Shown piece after piece: positions 42,332-51,900 of a stretch of DNA of 64,000 nt (the stretch's first letter is position 1; every line of letters begins with the position of its first letter). A program made the translations under genes and the position numbers. This DNA is from Lewinellaceae bacterium (lineage in GTDB: Bacteria; Bacteroidota; Bacteroidia; Chitinophagales; Saprospiraceae). The notes under the pieces are model-generated. The model saw only the letters and a program-made list of their open reading frames with translations, had not been told where the DNA came from and did no database searches. The DNA lies in contig JACJYA010000004.1 of assembly GCA_020636315.1 (NCBI GenBank), positions 376,936-440,935 of the forward strand, read 5' to 3'.

Positions 42332-44260
42332 ATGTCCAGGCAACTCATCTTCGGAAGCCTCATCGGGCTCATCATCCTCTCTGCCACCCTCTTCCCCATC
42401 GATAACGATGTGCGAGCCTTCCATACCAAAGCCGAGCGCGCCCTGTTGCGGCAGGTCCTGCAGGGGCCCATCGATTCCACCATCATCTTTCCCAACGCGC
42501 TGCACTGCGAAGGCTGCCACGGGTACGACACCAACCACTACGCCATGGTCGATTTTTTCGGCAACGACGTCAATGTCCACGATGACTGGCGCTCCACCAT
42601 GATGGCCAATTCGGCAAAAGACCCTTTCTGGCGGGCCAAGGTCAGCCACGAGATCCTGGTGACGCCCGACGAGTTCAACGATGCGATCGAAACGAAATGC
42701 ACTTCCTGCCACGCCCCCAACGGCCACTATACCGCCCTGCTGCGCGGCCATGATAAATACACGATGGAGGACCTGCTGCAGGATACCATCGGCCTGGACG
42801 GCGTCTCCTGCACCACCTGCCACAAGATCAGCGCCGAGCAGTTGGGGGAGACCCACTCCGGCAACATCAACTTCGATACCAACCGGGTGGTTTACGGGCC
42901 TTATTTCCTTCCCTTTGCCCCTCCCATGGCTGAATTTGTGGGCATGGAACCGCTTTTCGGCGACCACATCACCGATGCGGGGTTGTGCGCCCCCTGCCAC
43001 ACGCTGATTACTGAACCCATAAGTACTTCCGGAGAGTTGATCGGCACGACTTTTATTGAACAGGCTACCTACCACGAATGGCTCAACTCTGCCTACGAGC
43101 AGGAGCAGAGTTGCCAGGGCTGCCATATACCGCGCCTGGAGGAGCCGGTGGTCATATCCGCCAACTACCTCTTCCTGGAAGGGCGCTCCCCTTTCGGCCT
43201 GCACGAACTGGCCGGCGCCAATACTTTCATGCTGGGCCTGATGAAAGAATACCGCGAAGAACTGGGCATTAACGCCCTGCCGGAACACTTCGACGCCACT
43301 ATCGCCGCCACCTTCAACATGCTGCAGAACAAGTCGCTCTCTTCCAGCCTCGACTGGCTGGGAGTGGTGGAAGACACCGCCTACTTCCAGCTGAAACTCA
43401 CCAACCGGGCAGGGCATAAGTTTCCTTCAGGCTACCCCAGCCGGCGGCTGTTCATCGAATTTGTGGCCACCACCGAGGCCGGAGACACCCTGTTCCATTC
43501 CGGCCGGTTCAATGAGAAATACGAGCTCTCCGATGAGGATGCGGGCGTAGAGCCCCATTACACCGTCATCAACCGCCCGGATCAGGTGCAGATCTACGAG
43601 ATGGCCGCCGGCGACGATACCGGCAATTTCACCGTAGTGCTGGAGCACGCCTACAGCACCTTAAAGGACAACCGCCTGCCGCCAAGAGGCTTCAGCACCT
43701 CCGACGAGGCCTATGATACCACCCGCATCGTCGGGAGGGCGCTGGCCGACGAGAATTTCAACTATGAGAACGGCGAAGAAGGCTCCGGCAGCGACGTCCT
43801 GGAGTTCCACATCCCCACCCTGGGGTACGAAGGGCAGGTGCTGGTGGTTGCCCGGGCTTATTACCACTCGCTGCCTCCACGCTGGCTGGCGCCCATCTTT
43901 GCCGAAAGCACTCCTCAGATCGACACTTTCCGCCACATGTTCAACAGCATGGACAACGCACCGGTGCTGGTGGCCGAACATGTGCTTTCTGATCTGGAAT
44001 TCCCTTCCGTGAGCTCAACTTCTGATCCGGTAGCCGCCCGCTTGAAGGTATTCCCCAACCCCACCACCGACGGCTGGGTGGAGGTGCGCGCGACGGAAGG
44101 CATCCAGCTTTACAGAGCCGCCCTTTACGATGGAAAGGGAAGAAAGCTCAGAGAGTGGGAAGGCGGCCTTCATGGCTTTCAGTTGCCCGCTCCGGGGATT
44201 TACTACCTGCACCTGAGTACGAAGCAAGGCATGGTGATAAAGAAATTGGTAAGGCAATAA
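42332..44260 (+). CDS. Secreted five-haem c-type cytochrome with type IX sorting domain
   Basis: The 642-residue protein has an N-terminal signal (LIFGSLIGLIILSATLFP) and five CXXCH haem sites: CEGCH, CTSCH, CTTCH, CAPCH and CQGCH, all in the first 270 residues. A beta-rich part follows, with AGHKFPSGYPSRRLFIEF, as found in secreted multihaem proteins. The last 80 residues form a type A sorting domain for the type IX system (LKVFPNPTTDGWVEV, GIYYLHLSTKQGMVIKKLV). The protein should be exported and attached to the cell surface, where it may pass electrons to extracellular acceptors. It converges with the UnbV/FG-GAP gene, 47 bases away. Confidence 0.92.
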   Translation: MSRQLIFGSLIGLIILSATLFPIDNDVRAFHTKAERALLRQVLQGPIDSTIIFPNALHCEGCHGYDTNHYAMVDFFGNDVNVHDDWRSTMMANSAKDPFWRAKVSHEILVTPDEFNDAIETKCTSCHAPNGHYTALLRGHDKYTMEDLLQDTIGLDGVSCTTCHKISAEQLGETHSGNINFDTNRVVYGPYFLPFAPPMAEFVGMEPLFGDHITDAGLCAPCHTLITEPISTSGELIGTTFIEQATYHEWLNSAYEQEQSCQGCHIPRLEEPVVISANYLFLEGRSPFGLHELAGANTFMLGLMKEYREELGINALPEHFDATIAATFNMLQNKSLSSSLDWLGVVEDTAYFQLKLTNRAGHKFPSGYPSRRLFIEFVATTEAGDTLFHSGRFNEKYELSDEDAGVEPHYTVINRPDQVQIYEMAAGDDTGNFTVVLEHAYSTLKDNRLPPRGFSTSDEAYDTTRIVGRALADENFNYENGEEGSGSDVLEFHIPTLGYEGQVLVVARAYYHSLPPRWLAPIFAESTPQIDTFRHMFNSMDNAPVLVAEHVLSDLEFPSVSSTSDPVAARLKVFPNPTTDGWVEVRATEGIQLYRAALYDGKGRKLREWEGGLHGFQLPAPGIYYLHLSTKQGMVIKKLVRQ

Positions 44261-44307
44261 GAGTGTGTTCCGGTAAAACTGGGCATGAGCCATGCCTGTC
44301 TTCCCCC

Positions 44308-47148
44308 TTACCGCTTCACTACCTTCGCCGCATACTGCACCCCACCGTCCATCAGTTGTAAGAAATACAACCCGGCCGGCAAGCCTTCCATATTTATCTG
44401 AACATGAGCATCGCCCCGGCGGATGCTCCGTTCCTCGACAACCCGGCCGGTCGCGTCACAGGCCTTCAGGGCTGCCGTTTCCTGCGTCAATTCCGGTAGT
44501 TGCACGTCAAGCCGCGCAGATACCGGGTTGGGCAATACGGTAAGCCCGGCGCTACCGGGCACGGCCTCCTCCGTGCCGACCACCGTAACCGGTATTGCTA
44601 CCCTGTCGCTAAGGCATTCCAAAGTAGGCTTCTGTATCTTCCAGTTGAAGAAGTAGTAGTAGCGGTCTTCTCCCAGGTTGGAATTCTTGATCTCCACGAC
44701 GTCCTCCACCACATAAGGATAATTGACATTCTGGTCGGAGCGTCGCAGGCGGGGGCTGTTGAAGCCGAACTGGGCCTGGTTGTGCGCCGTATTAGTGGTC
44801 AGTGCCAGGCCCGTGCCCGGCTCTATCTGGAAATTGAGGGTGATCACCTGAAGGCCGGTGGAGATATCGATCTGCCGGCTGGCCAGCACATTGCCATCGG
44901 CATCCTGCAGCTCGATGATCCGGGGGCCCTCCGTATCGGTATAAACCAGAACTTCCTGAAGAGTGAAGGGGCTCAGGCAATCGAAGATCACTGCCCCGTT
45001 GTACTGGTTGCCGCTGTAATTGCCTCCCTCATGGGAAGGCATTCCGGTGAGAAAGAGCTCTCCGGGATAGATCGTGTGGTTTTCGGCGTAGAACACCGTG
45101 TCGGTTTCTACCGGAGTGGCCAGAAGGTTACCGGAGGCGATGGGGTCAACCCCGTCGGGGCGGTCGTACCAAACGACATAATCCCCGATGACGGATATCT
45201 CGGCCTGCCCGTTCAGATAGGCCGCATATTCTACTTCAGGAACGGCAGACTCCAGAACGCTAACGGTTACCGGCCCGGAAGTAAATTCCTGGCAAAGCCC
45301 GGGAGTGGAAACGGTATAGTCGCCGCTTTCCATAACTTCAATCAGGGAACTGGTTTCCCCATTGGACCAGGCGTAGCTGTCCGCCTCGGAAGCCAGCAGG
45401 AATACGGAACCGCCCTGGCAGAAGCGGGTATCTCCTAATGCCGTAACGGAGGGTGTCGCGTCCGGATTGACCGTAATGATCACGCTGGGCGATACGCCGA
45501 AACACTCTGAGCCGTCATAGACCGTCACATTATATGTGCCGGCCCCGGTGGCCGGAATGGCCCGGGTCGTATCGCCGGTGCTCCAGACATAAGTGAAGCC
45601 CTCCGGTGCGGAAAGCATCAGAGTATCTCCTTCGCAGATGACGGTGCTGCCCTCATAATCGATATAGGCCTCCGGAGAAGTACAGCTGTTCTCGATCACG
45701 GTGATAAACTGGTTGGCGGCCAGATTCTGCAGGGTGTCGATGTGCCCGTTGGGCCAGCGGATGACCAGAGAGTCCACCATTTCGTAAGCCCCCAGCCCAA
45801 AGTGCTGGGTCATAGAGTTCATGATGCCGTAGCTCTCCCCGGCGCGTACTTCCCGCGCCTGAATGCCCCAGGGGCCGTAGGCTTCGATACGGGCGCCGAT
45901 GCCGTTGCGGTTGCAGTCCTTTCCCACCAGGCTGACGGCGATGAAGTTGTTGCCGTTACCGGCATCGTTGAGCCAGATCACATCGTCAATAGTGCTGGGA
46001 GTCGTATAGACCTGGGCATAACCGCCATAGACATCCAGGAAGCCGTCGTGGTTGAGGTCGCCGATGGCAAAGGATTCCATCTGGTTGCTGTTGAAAGCGT
46101 CCTGAACCTCGGTAAAGGTCTTGTCGCCATTGTTTAGAAAGAGGTGCTGCCGGGTGCCGGCAACGAGGATATCGACAAAGCCGTCATTATCAAAGTCACG
46201 CATCACCCCCTGAATGGGCAGGCCGCTGATGTTCAGGCCACTGCCGTCAGTGATATCGGTAAAATGGCCGGCGCCGTCATTTTCCAGCAGCATGCTGGGT
46301 ACATCGTGGTTGGTCACAAAACAGTCGTAATCGCCATCATTGTCGATATCCTGAAAATCGGCCGTCCAGGACTGAGCGCCGATCTTAAGGTTGAAAGAGT
46401 CGGCGGCCTCGACGAAATTGTTTCCTCCGATATTAAGGTACAGGGCATTGATGCGCCTGGGGTCGGAGGGGTTATTCACTCCCTGCCGGCATTTGGCGAT
46501 GTAGAGGTCGAGGTCGCCGTCGAGGTCAAAATCCGTCCAGATGCTGCCGTAGTTCCCGGAATTGTCGGAGGCCGGCACGGTAGCCATATCAATCCATTCA
46601 TCGGCGGAGACAAAGAAACCGGTAGAGTCATTGGCCCAGATGCGGCTTTCACCATCATCGTGGCAGGCAAAATAGTCAATCCATCCGTCGTTATTGATGT
46701 CCGCCAGGTTCGACCCCTGTACGAAGAGGCCGGCTCCGGGAAGAGTGCTCATTTCATAGCCGGAGCCATCGTCCATTGCGCGAACCAGCTTCACATCGTC
46801 ATACCGGCCGCCGGCCAACACGTCGTTGTAGCCGTTATTGTCCACATCGGCGACACACATGCTCCACTGGCTCTGCCCGGAGAGGTTGCCGAAGGTGTAG
46901 TTGACAAAAAGGGCGCCGCCGGGCTGCTGATATTCTATCTGCAATTCCCGCCCCTGTGAAAGGCGGGCGATGTCGTCCAGCCCGTCACCATTCATATCCA
47001 CAACGGCAATGGCCACCCCGCTGTGAAAGCTGGAGTTAGACAACAGGCTATTGCCATTGGAAAAGGAAACCTGCCCTGTTGAAGGCGATACGGTAGAAAG
47101 TATTAAAGCGAATGATAAAAAGGCGTAAATTCTTGTCATCAGCATCAT
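44308..47148 (-). CDS. Secreted FG-GAP/UnbV protein with type IX sorting domain
   Basis: About 946 residues. After a signal peptide (IYAFLSFALILSTVSPSTGQ) come many FG-GAP/VCBS-type calcium-binding repeats of a beta-propeller (VDMNGDGLDDIARL, ADINNDGWIDYF, FDLDGDLDLYIAK, QDIDNDGDYDCFV, GDLNHDGFLDVYGG). An ASPIC/UnbV domain follows near residues 440-530 (NGIGARIEAYGPWG, VIRWPNGHIDTLQNL). Next are Ig-like domains (GDTLMLSAPEGFTYVWSTGD and FCQGGSVFLLASEADSYAW) and a type IX C-terminal domain (LTVLPNPVSARLDVQL ... GLPAGLYFLQLMDGG). This is a cell-surface protein, possibly in adhesion or polysaccharide binding. The frame extends to 47322, but the 47148 start gives the leader. Confidence 0.92.
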   Translation of the reverse strand: MMLMTRIYAFLSFALILSTVSPSTGQVSFSNGNSLLSNSSFHSGVAIAVVDMNGDGLDDIARLSQGRELQIEYQQPGGALFVNYTFGNLSGQSQWSMCVADVDNNGYNDVLAGGRYDDVKLVRAMDDGSGYEMSTLPGAGLFVQGSNLADINNDGWIDYFACHDDGESRIWANDSTGFFVSADEWIDMATVPASDNSGNYGSIWTDFDLDGDLDLYIAKCRQGVNNPSDPRRINALYLNIGGNNFVEAADSFNLKIGAQSWTADFQDIDNDGDYDCFVTNHDVPSMLLENDGAGHFTDITDGSGLNISGLPIQGVMRDFDNDGFVDILVAGTRQHLFLNNGDKTFTEVQDAFNSNQMESFAIGDLNHDGFLDVYGGYAQVYTTPSTIDDVIWLNDAGNGNNFIAVSLVGKDCNRNGIGARIEAYGPWGIQAREVRAGESYGIMNSMTQHFGLGAYEMVDSLVIRWPNGHIDTLQNLAANQFITVIENSCTSPEAYIDYEGSTVICEGDTLMLSAPEGFTYVWSTGDTTRAIPATGAGTYNVTVYDGSECFGVSPSVIITVNPDATPSVTALGDTRFCQGGSVFLLASEADSYAWSNGETSSLIEVMESGDYTVSTPGLCQEFTSGPVTVSVLESAVPEVEYAAYLNGQAEISVIGDYVVWYDRPDGVDPIASGNLLATPVETDTVFYAENHTIYPGELFLTGMPSHEGGNYSGNQYNGAVIFDCLSPFTLQEVLVYTDTEGPRIIELQDADGNVLASRQIDISTGLQVITLNFQIEPGTGLALTTNTAHNQAQFGFNSPRLRRSDQNVNYPYVVEDVVEIKNSNLGEDRYYYFFNWKIQKPTLECLSDRVAIPVTVVGTEEAVPGSAGLTVLPNPVSARLDVQLPELTQETAALKACDATGRVVEERSIRRGDAHVQINMEGLPAGLYFLQLMDGGVQYAAKVVKR

Positions 47149-47490
47149 TTTTACTTGAGGCGATGAAAATACGACGCCGTGCGCATGCCGCAAAGGGGAA
47201 TAGAAAGAAAAGCAATGGGAAAGACAGGATAAGCAGGATTGGCCGGAGGATATGGAAGGAACAGGGTTGCAGAGAAAGAGGCCGGTTTGCGTTGGGGCTG
47301 TTCGGAATTCGGTTTTCGCCATTCGCCAGGCCGGTTTGCGTCAAGGCCTTTTATTCCGGGCTTTTCTTGCATTTGTTAAAAAGCTCCTTTTAATTGGCGC
47401 TAATTTCCGAACCGGAGGTACTTTTCTCCGTTAATAGTAGGATACACACCCGAACTCCCAGTATTTTTTACACTACCGGGCACTTTTGGA

Positions 47491-47575
47491 TTGTGTAAAG
47501 GTGTATGGGTGTAAAGGTGTAAAAGAGAAAGGCTACCAGTCATTTACACTTTTACACTTAAACACTTTTACACAA
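47491..47575. repeat. Inverted array of TGTAAA words upstream of sucA
   Basis: TTGTGTAAAGGTGT followed by two more GTGTAAAGGTGTA-like units faces a mirror array CATTTACACTTTTACAC ... CACTTTTACACAA, giving a long imperfect hairpin or a set of paired binding sites. It lies 75-160 bases before the sucA ATG, followed by a TATTTTTG -7-like box at 47604-47611. The rest of 47149-47649 has no gene. Confidence 0.5.
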
Positions 47576-47649
47576 ACAGGCCCAAACTGTCCAGTAGTGT
47601 GAGTATTTTTGTAATTCACCACTAAAGTAAAAGTTTAAAGTGAAAAGAG

Positions 47650-50424
47650 ATGAGTGACTTTTCTTTCATAGCGAATGCACACCCTTCCTACATCGAATCG
47701 ATGTACGAAAAATATCAACAGGACCCCGGGCTTGTCGAAGAAAGCTGGCGGGCCTTTTTCAAAGGTTTTGACTTCGCCCACAGCACCAACGGGCACGGTG
47801 GGAACGGCGCCGCCACCGCCGCCCCTGTTGCCGCCAACCTGGAAAGAGAATTCAAGGCGCTGGCGCTGATCAAGGCCTTTCGCAACCGCGGGCACCTGCT
47901 TTCCACCACCAACCCGATCCGGCAGAGGCGGGACCGGCGGCCCCACCTCAACCTGGACGACTTTGGCCTGACCGAAGAGGACATGAATGCCGTCTGCGCA
48001 GCCGGCCAGGAAGTGGGCCTCAAAAACGCCACCCTCCGGGAGATCATCGCCCACATGAAAAAAGTTTATTGTGGGAATATAGGTATTGAATACCACCACA
48101 TTCAGGACCGCGAGAAGCGACGCTGGATCCGGACCAGGATCGAGAACGCTTCCCCGGATGACGGCTACGGGCTCAGCCATGACAAGAAACGCCGCATCCT
48201 GGAAAAGCTCAACGGGGCCGTCGTGTTTGAAAAGTTCCTTCACACAAAATATATCGGGCAGAAAAGGTTCTCCCTGGAAGGCGGAGAGACCGCCATTGTC
48301 GCCATAGACGGCATCATCAATATGGGGGCGGAAGACAAGGTAGAGGAAGTGATCATCGGCATGGCCCACCGCGGGCGCCTCAATGTGCTGGCCAATATTA
48401 TGGGCAAGACTTACGGCCAGATCTTCAACGAGTTTGAAGGCACCGCCGTGCCCGACCTCAGCTTCGGCGACGGCGATGTGAAGTACCACCTCGGCTTTTC
48501 TTCCCAGGTGGAAACCCCTGCCGGTAAATTGGTTCACCTGAAGCTTACCCCCAACCCCTCCCACCTGGAAGCCGTCAACCCCGTCGTCGAAGGTTTTGCC
48601 CGCGCAAAAGCGGACATTCTGTACGACAGCGACTACGACCGCATACTGCCGATCCTCATCCACGGAGACGCCGCCCTGGCCGGCCAGGGTATCGCCTACG
48701 AAACCGTACAGATGAGCCAGCTGGAAGGTTATTACACCGGAGGGACCATCCACTTTGTGATCAATAACCAGATCGGCTTCACTACGGATTTTGACGAGGC
48801 ACGCTCCTCCACCTACAGCACCGGGGTGGCCAATGTGGTGCAGGCGCCGGTCTTCCACGTCAACGGCGACGACCCGGAAGCCGTGCTCTGGGCAGCGGAA
48901 TTTGCCGTTGAATACCGGCAGAAGTTCAACAATGATGTCTTTATTGATATGGTCTGCTACCGGCGGCACGGGCACAATGAGGGAGACGACCCGCAGTTCA
49001 CCCAGCCGGAAATGTACAAGATCATCAAGAACCACCCCAACCCGCGGGAGATCTACAACAAAAAGCTGATCGAACGCGGCGAGGTCGATAAAGAGCTGGC
49101 CGAAGAAATGGAGGAATCCTTCTGGAATGACCTTCAGCACCGCCTCGATGAGGTGCGCGAGCACCCTCTCCCATACGAGTACCAGGAACCGGAACAGGCC
49201 TGGCGGGCACTCAGCAAGACGACCACTCCGGAGGATTTCGAAGAGTCGCCGGAAACCGGCATCGAGAAGGAGCGGGCCGACAAGCTCATCCGGCACCTGA
49301 TGACAATACCGGAAGATTTTCAGCCCCTCAGCAAGATCAACCGGCTGCTGAAAGGCAAAGAAAAGCAACTGGAGGACAACAAACTGGACTGGGCGATGGG
49401 CGAACTGATGGCCTACGGCAGTATCCTGCTGGAAGGGCGCAATGTGCGCATGAGCGGGCAGGACGTCCGCCGGGGCACCTTTTCCCACCGCCACGCCGTC
49501 CTCCGCGACGCCAAAACCTATAAGCCCTACAACCGCATCAACCACATTCAGGAAGAGCAGGGCCAATTTCTCATTTACAATTCGCTGTTGTCCGAATTTG
49601 GGGTATTGGGCTTCGAATACGGATACTCTCTGGCCTCTCCGGATACCCTGGTCATCTGGGAGGCTCAGTTCGGCGACTTTTTCAACGGCGCTCAGACCAT
49701 CGTCGATCAGTTCATCACGGCGGGCGAATCCAAATGGCGCCGGATGAGCGGCCTGGTCATGTTGCTGCCGCACGGTTACGAAGGGCAGGGGCCCGAACAC
49801 TCCAGCGCCCGCCTGGAACGGTTTCTTCAGTCTTGTGCGGAGTTCAACATGACAGTGGCCAACGTCACGACTCCCGCCAACTTTTTCCACCTGATGCGCC
49901 GCCAGCTGGCGCGCCCCTTCCGCAAACCGCTGATCGTGATGTCCCCGAAATCACTCCTGCGGCACCCGGAATGCATATCCGATATCGGGGAATTTTTGCC
50001 GGGAACCCGCTTTCAGGAAATTTATGACGACCCGGAAATCGGGCCGAAGAGCGGCAAGAAGGTCGATCGCCTGCTGCTGTGCACCGGCAAGGTTTATTAC
50101 GACCTGCTGGAGAAAAAACGCAAGGACAAACGGGATGATGTGGCCATCGTCCGGGTGGAACAACTCTATCCGCTGCCGGCCAGACAGCTTCAGGGTATTT
50201 TCGAACGCTACCCCAACGCCAAAGCGATCTGGGTGCAGGAAGAACCCTCCAATATGGGCGCCTGGCAATACATGCATTCCATCTTTGTGAATAAGGAACT
50301 GGGGCTGGACGTTGACCTGCAGTTCGTGGCCCGCAAGTCGAGCGCCTCTCCGGCTACCGGGTTCAAAAAGATCCATGACCAGCAACAGGAAAGGATCATA
50401 CGGGAAGCATTCGGGGAGGATTAG
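47650..50424 (+). CDS. sucA: 2-oxoglutarate dehydrogenase E1 component
   Basis: The 924-residue product is the thiamine-diphosphate-dependent E1 subunit of the 2-oxoglutarate dehydrogenase complex, which makes succinyl groups from 2-oxoglutarate in the citric acid cycle. The N-terminal segment for complex assembly is present (HPSYIESMYEKYQQDP). The dehydrogenase core has GMAHRGRLNVLANIMGKTYG, NPSHLEAVNPVVEGFARAK and the cofactor motif GDAALAGQGIAYET ... INNQIGFTT. The transketolase-like part contains EYGYSLASPDTLVIWEAQFG and PHGYEGQGPEHSS. Length is normal. The E2 gene (sucB) is not next to it, which is unlike many bacteria. Antisense open frames here are shadows. Confidence 0.97.
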   Translation: MSDFSFIANAHPSYIESMYEKYQQDPGLVEESWRAFFKGFDFAHSTNGHGGNGAATAAPVAANLEREFKALALIKAFRNRGHLLSTTNPIRQRRDRRPHLNLDDFGLTEEDMNAVCAAGQEVGLKNATLREIIAHMKKVYCGNIGIEYHHIQDREKRRWIRTRIENASPDDGYGLSHDKKRRILEKLNGAVVFEKFLHTKYIGQKRFSLEGGETAIVAIDGIINMGAEDKVEEVIIGMAHRGRLNVLANIMGKTYGQIFNEFEGTAVPDLSFGDGDVKYHLGFSSQVETPAGKLVHLKLTPNPSHLEAVNPVVEGFARAKADILYDSDYDRILPILIHGDAALAGQGIAYETVQMSQLEGYYTGGTIHFVINNQIGFTTDFDEARSSTYSTGVANVVQAPVFHVNGDDPEAVLWAAEFAVEYRQKFNNDVFIDMVCYRRHGHNEGDDPQFTQPEMYKIIKNHPNPREIYNKKLIERGEVDKELAEEMEESFWNDLQHRLDEVREHPLPYEYQEPEQAWRALSKTTTPEDFEESPETGIEKERADKLIRHLMTIPEDFQPLSKINRLLKGKEKQLEDNKLDWAMGELMAYGSILLEGRNVRMSGQDVRRGTFSHRHAVLRDAKTYKPYNRINHIQEEQGQFLIYNSLLSEFGVLGFEYGYSLASPDTLVIWEAQFGDFFNGAQTIVDQFITAGESKWRRMSGLVMLLPHGYEGQGPEHSSARLERFLQSCAEFNMTVANVTTPANFFHLMRRQLARPFRKPLIVMSPKSLLRHPECISDIGEFLPGTRFQEIYDDPEIGPKSGKKVDRLLLCTGKVYYDLLEKKRKDKRDDVAIVRVEQLYPLPARQLQGIFERYPNAKAIWVQEEPSNMGAWQYMHSIFVNKELGLDVDLQFVARKSSASPATGFKKIHDQQQERIIREAFGED

Positions 50425-50509
50425 GAGGCGTTGATTGTTGTCAGTTGTTTGTTAGCCAGGCCTTCGAAGTATAATCGACAACTGACAACACTCAACACTC
50501 AACAACTAA

Positions 50510-51016
50510 TTAATGGTGGTGCCCGCCCGGGCCATGCACATGGCCATGCTCCAGTTCGGAAGCAGTGGCTTCGCGGATCTCTTCAATATTGCCGGTAAAA
50601 TAGAGGTCAACGCCGGCCATGGGGTGGTTAAAATCCATCAGCACCTCTTCCTCTCCTACTTCCTTGACAGTACCCAGCAGTTGGTTGCCGTCGTGGTCTC
50701 GCATGGGAATGATTTTGCCTACCTGGAGCAGGTCGGTAGCCAGCTCTCCATCAACGACGAAACTGTTCTTGGGAATGGTAACGATCGCCTGAGGGTCGTA
50801 TTCTCCGTAAGCCTCGCCACTCTCAATGCCGAAAGCAAAAGTATCGCCTTCCTCCTTACCGGCCAGTTGGCGCTCAAATTCCGGGATCATTTGCCCCACG
50901 CCATACAGAAAGACCAGAGGTTCCTTGCCATGAGTCTCTTCAATGAGGTTTCCCTCGGAGCTGCCCTCCTGAAGTTTATAGTGCAACTTGACCACTTTAT
51001 TCTTCTCGATAACCAT
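50510..51016 (-). CDS. SlyD-like FKBP-type peptidyl-prolyl isomerase
   Basis: The 168-residue protein is a prolyl isomerase and chaperone with the two-part FKBP fold and an inserted chaperone flap. Visible elements are VVKLHYKLQEG, FLYGVGQMIPEFERQLAGKEEGD, IESGEAYGEYDP and DFNHPMAGVDLYF. The C-terminal tail HGHVHGPGGHHH can bind nickel or zinc, as in E. coli SlyD. The gene converges with sucA across a short spacer with inverted CAACTGACAAC words. Confidence 0.94.
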   Translation of the reverse strand: MVIEKNKVVKLHYKLQEGSSEGNLIEETHGKEPLVFLYGVGQMIPEFERQLAGKEEGDTFAFGIESGEAYGEYDPQAIVTIPKNSFVVDGELATDLLQVGKIIPMRDHDGNQLLGTVKEVGEEEVLMDFNHPMAGVDLYFTGNIEEIREATASELEHGHVHGPGGHHH

Positions 51017-51125
51017 AAATTCTGTTTAAATTAAAATGGTAAACCAGCAAGGTAGGGAATAATATTAAAGCCTCGAAATCTGGAGGCTCTATTCTGTTAC
51101 TTCCCGGCAGGGGTGCGTCTAAGAG

Positions 51126-51866
51126 ATGTTTGAATCAGAAATGCGGAAAATGGCCAAACCAGATCAAAAGAGAATGAATAGGACAAAGGGGCTGAAACAG
51201 GCCGCGAATGACAGAGGGCGCCACCTCCATTACTCACCGGGCGCCTGCCCCTACGAACCGTACCTCTCTCCGGAAATAATGGAAGAGTGGAACCACAATA
51301 AAGAGGACATTGATACGCTTTCAGCCGCCGCCGCGGTGTTGGAAAAGGCGGTTGCTCATTACCGGAACCGGGGTGAAGCGGAGCGCCTGAAACTGGCCGG
51401 GGCTCTGATGGAACTGGCCGGACTTGATCAGCAGCGGGAAGATCAGCAGGAGGCGCTGAACCATTACCAGGAAAGTTTATCTGTCCTTCAACAGTTGCCG
51501 CTCTCCCAGGCCGCCACCCCCATGATTAAAGTGCTGAAACAAATGGGCAGCCTCCATTATGAGATGCAACACTTTCCGGAAACTGCCCGATGCTTTGAGG
51601 AAGCGCTTGGCCTGTCCGGACAATCTACAACTTCCCCATCAGGGCCGGCAAAACTGGAAGCGGCAGCTATGGCCACCCTGGCCGCTGCCATCCGGATGGC
51701 GCCAGCCACTACAGGCCACGGCCAATCAGGCCGGCACGCGGCCCGCAGGCTCACCACCCTGGCCGAACAGTATCTCAACGGCGTGGATAAAGAGGAAGGT
51801 TATCTGGTGGATAAACAGCAGGGGGAACTCAGGGCCCAGCTGGGGGTGCTGAAAAGGCTGTTGTAA
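51126..51866 (+). CDS. TPR-like protein of unknown function
   Basis: A 246-residue soluble protein with a basic N-terminus and two or three helical repeats of TPR style (LAGALMELAGLDQQREDQQ, ALNHYQESLSVLQQL, LHYEMQHFPETARCFEEAL). No signal peptide and no enzymatic motif seen. Alternative start ATG at 51150. It is a single gene bounded by slyD (divergent) and a repeat element. Probably a protein-binding scaffold, at low certainty. Confidence 0.65.
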   Translation: MFESEMRKMAKPDQKRMNRTKGLKQAANDRGRHLHYSPGACPYEPYLSPEIMEEWNHNKEDIDTLSAAAAVLEKAVAHYRNRGEAERLKLAGALMELAGLDQQREDQQEALNHYQESLSVLQQLPLSQAATPMIKVLKQMGSLHYEMQHFPETARCFEEALGLSGQSTTSPSGPAKLEAAAMATLAAAIRMAPATTGHGQSGRHAARRLTTLAEQYLNGVDKEEGYLVDKQQGELRAQLGVLKRLL

Positions 51867-51900
51867 AGAGGAAAGCAGCAATCAAACAATCTAACCATAT

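Noticed and set aside
47461..47640. CRISPR array suggested by repeated TGTAAA words
   Set aside because: Units are 12-14 bases, in both orientations, without unique spacers of constant length. No CRISPR array or cas gene was seen in the window.
47635..49890. Open frame of 751 codons on the minus strand opposite sucA
   Set aside because: It mirrors the codon pattern of sucA, has no signal or domain, and the plus-strand protein is unmistakable.
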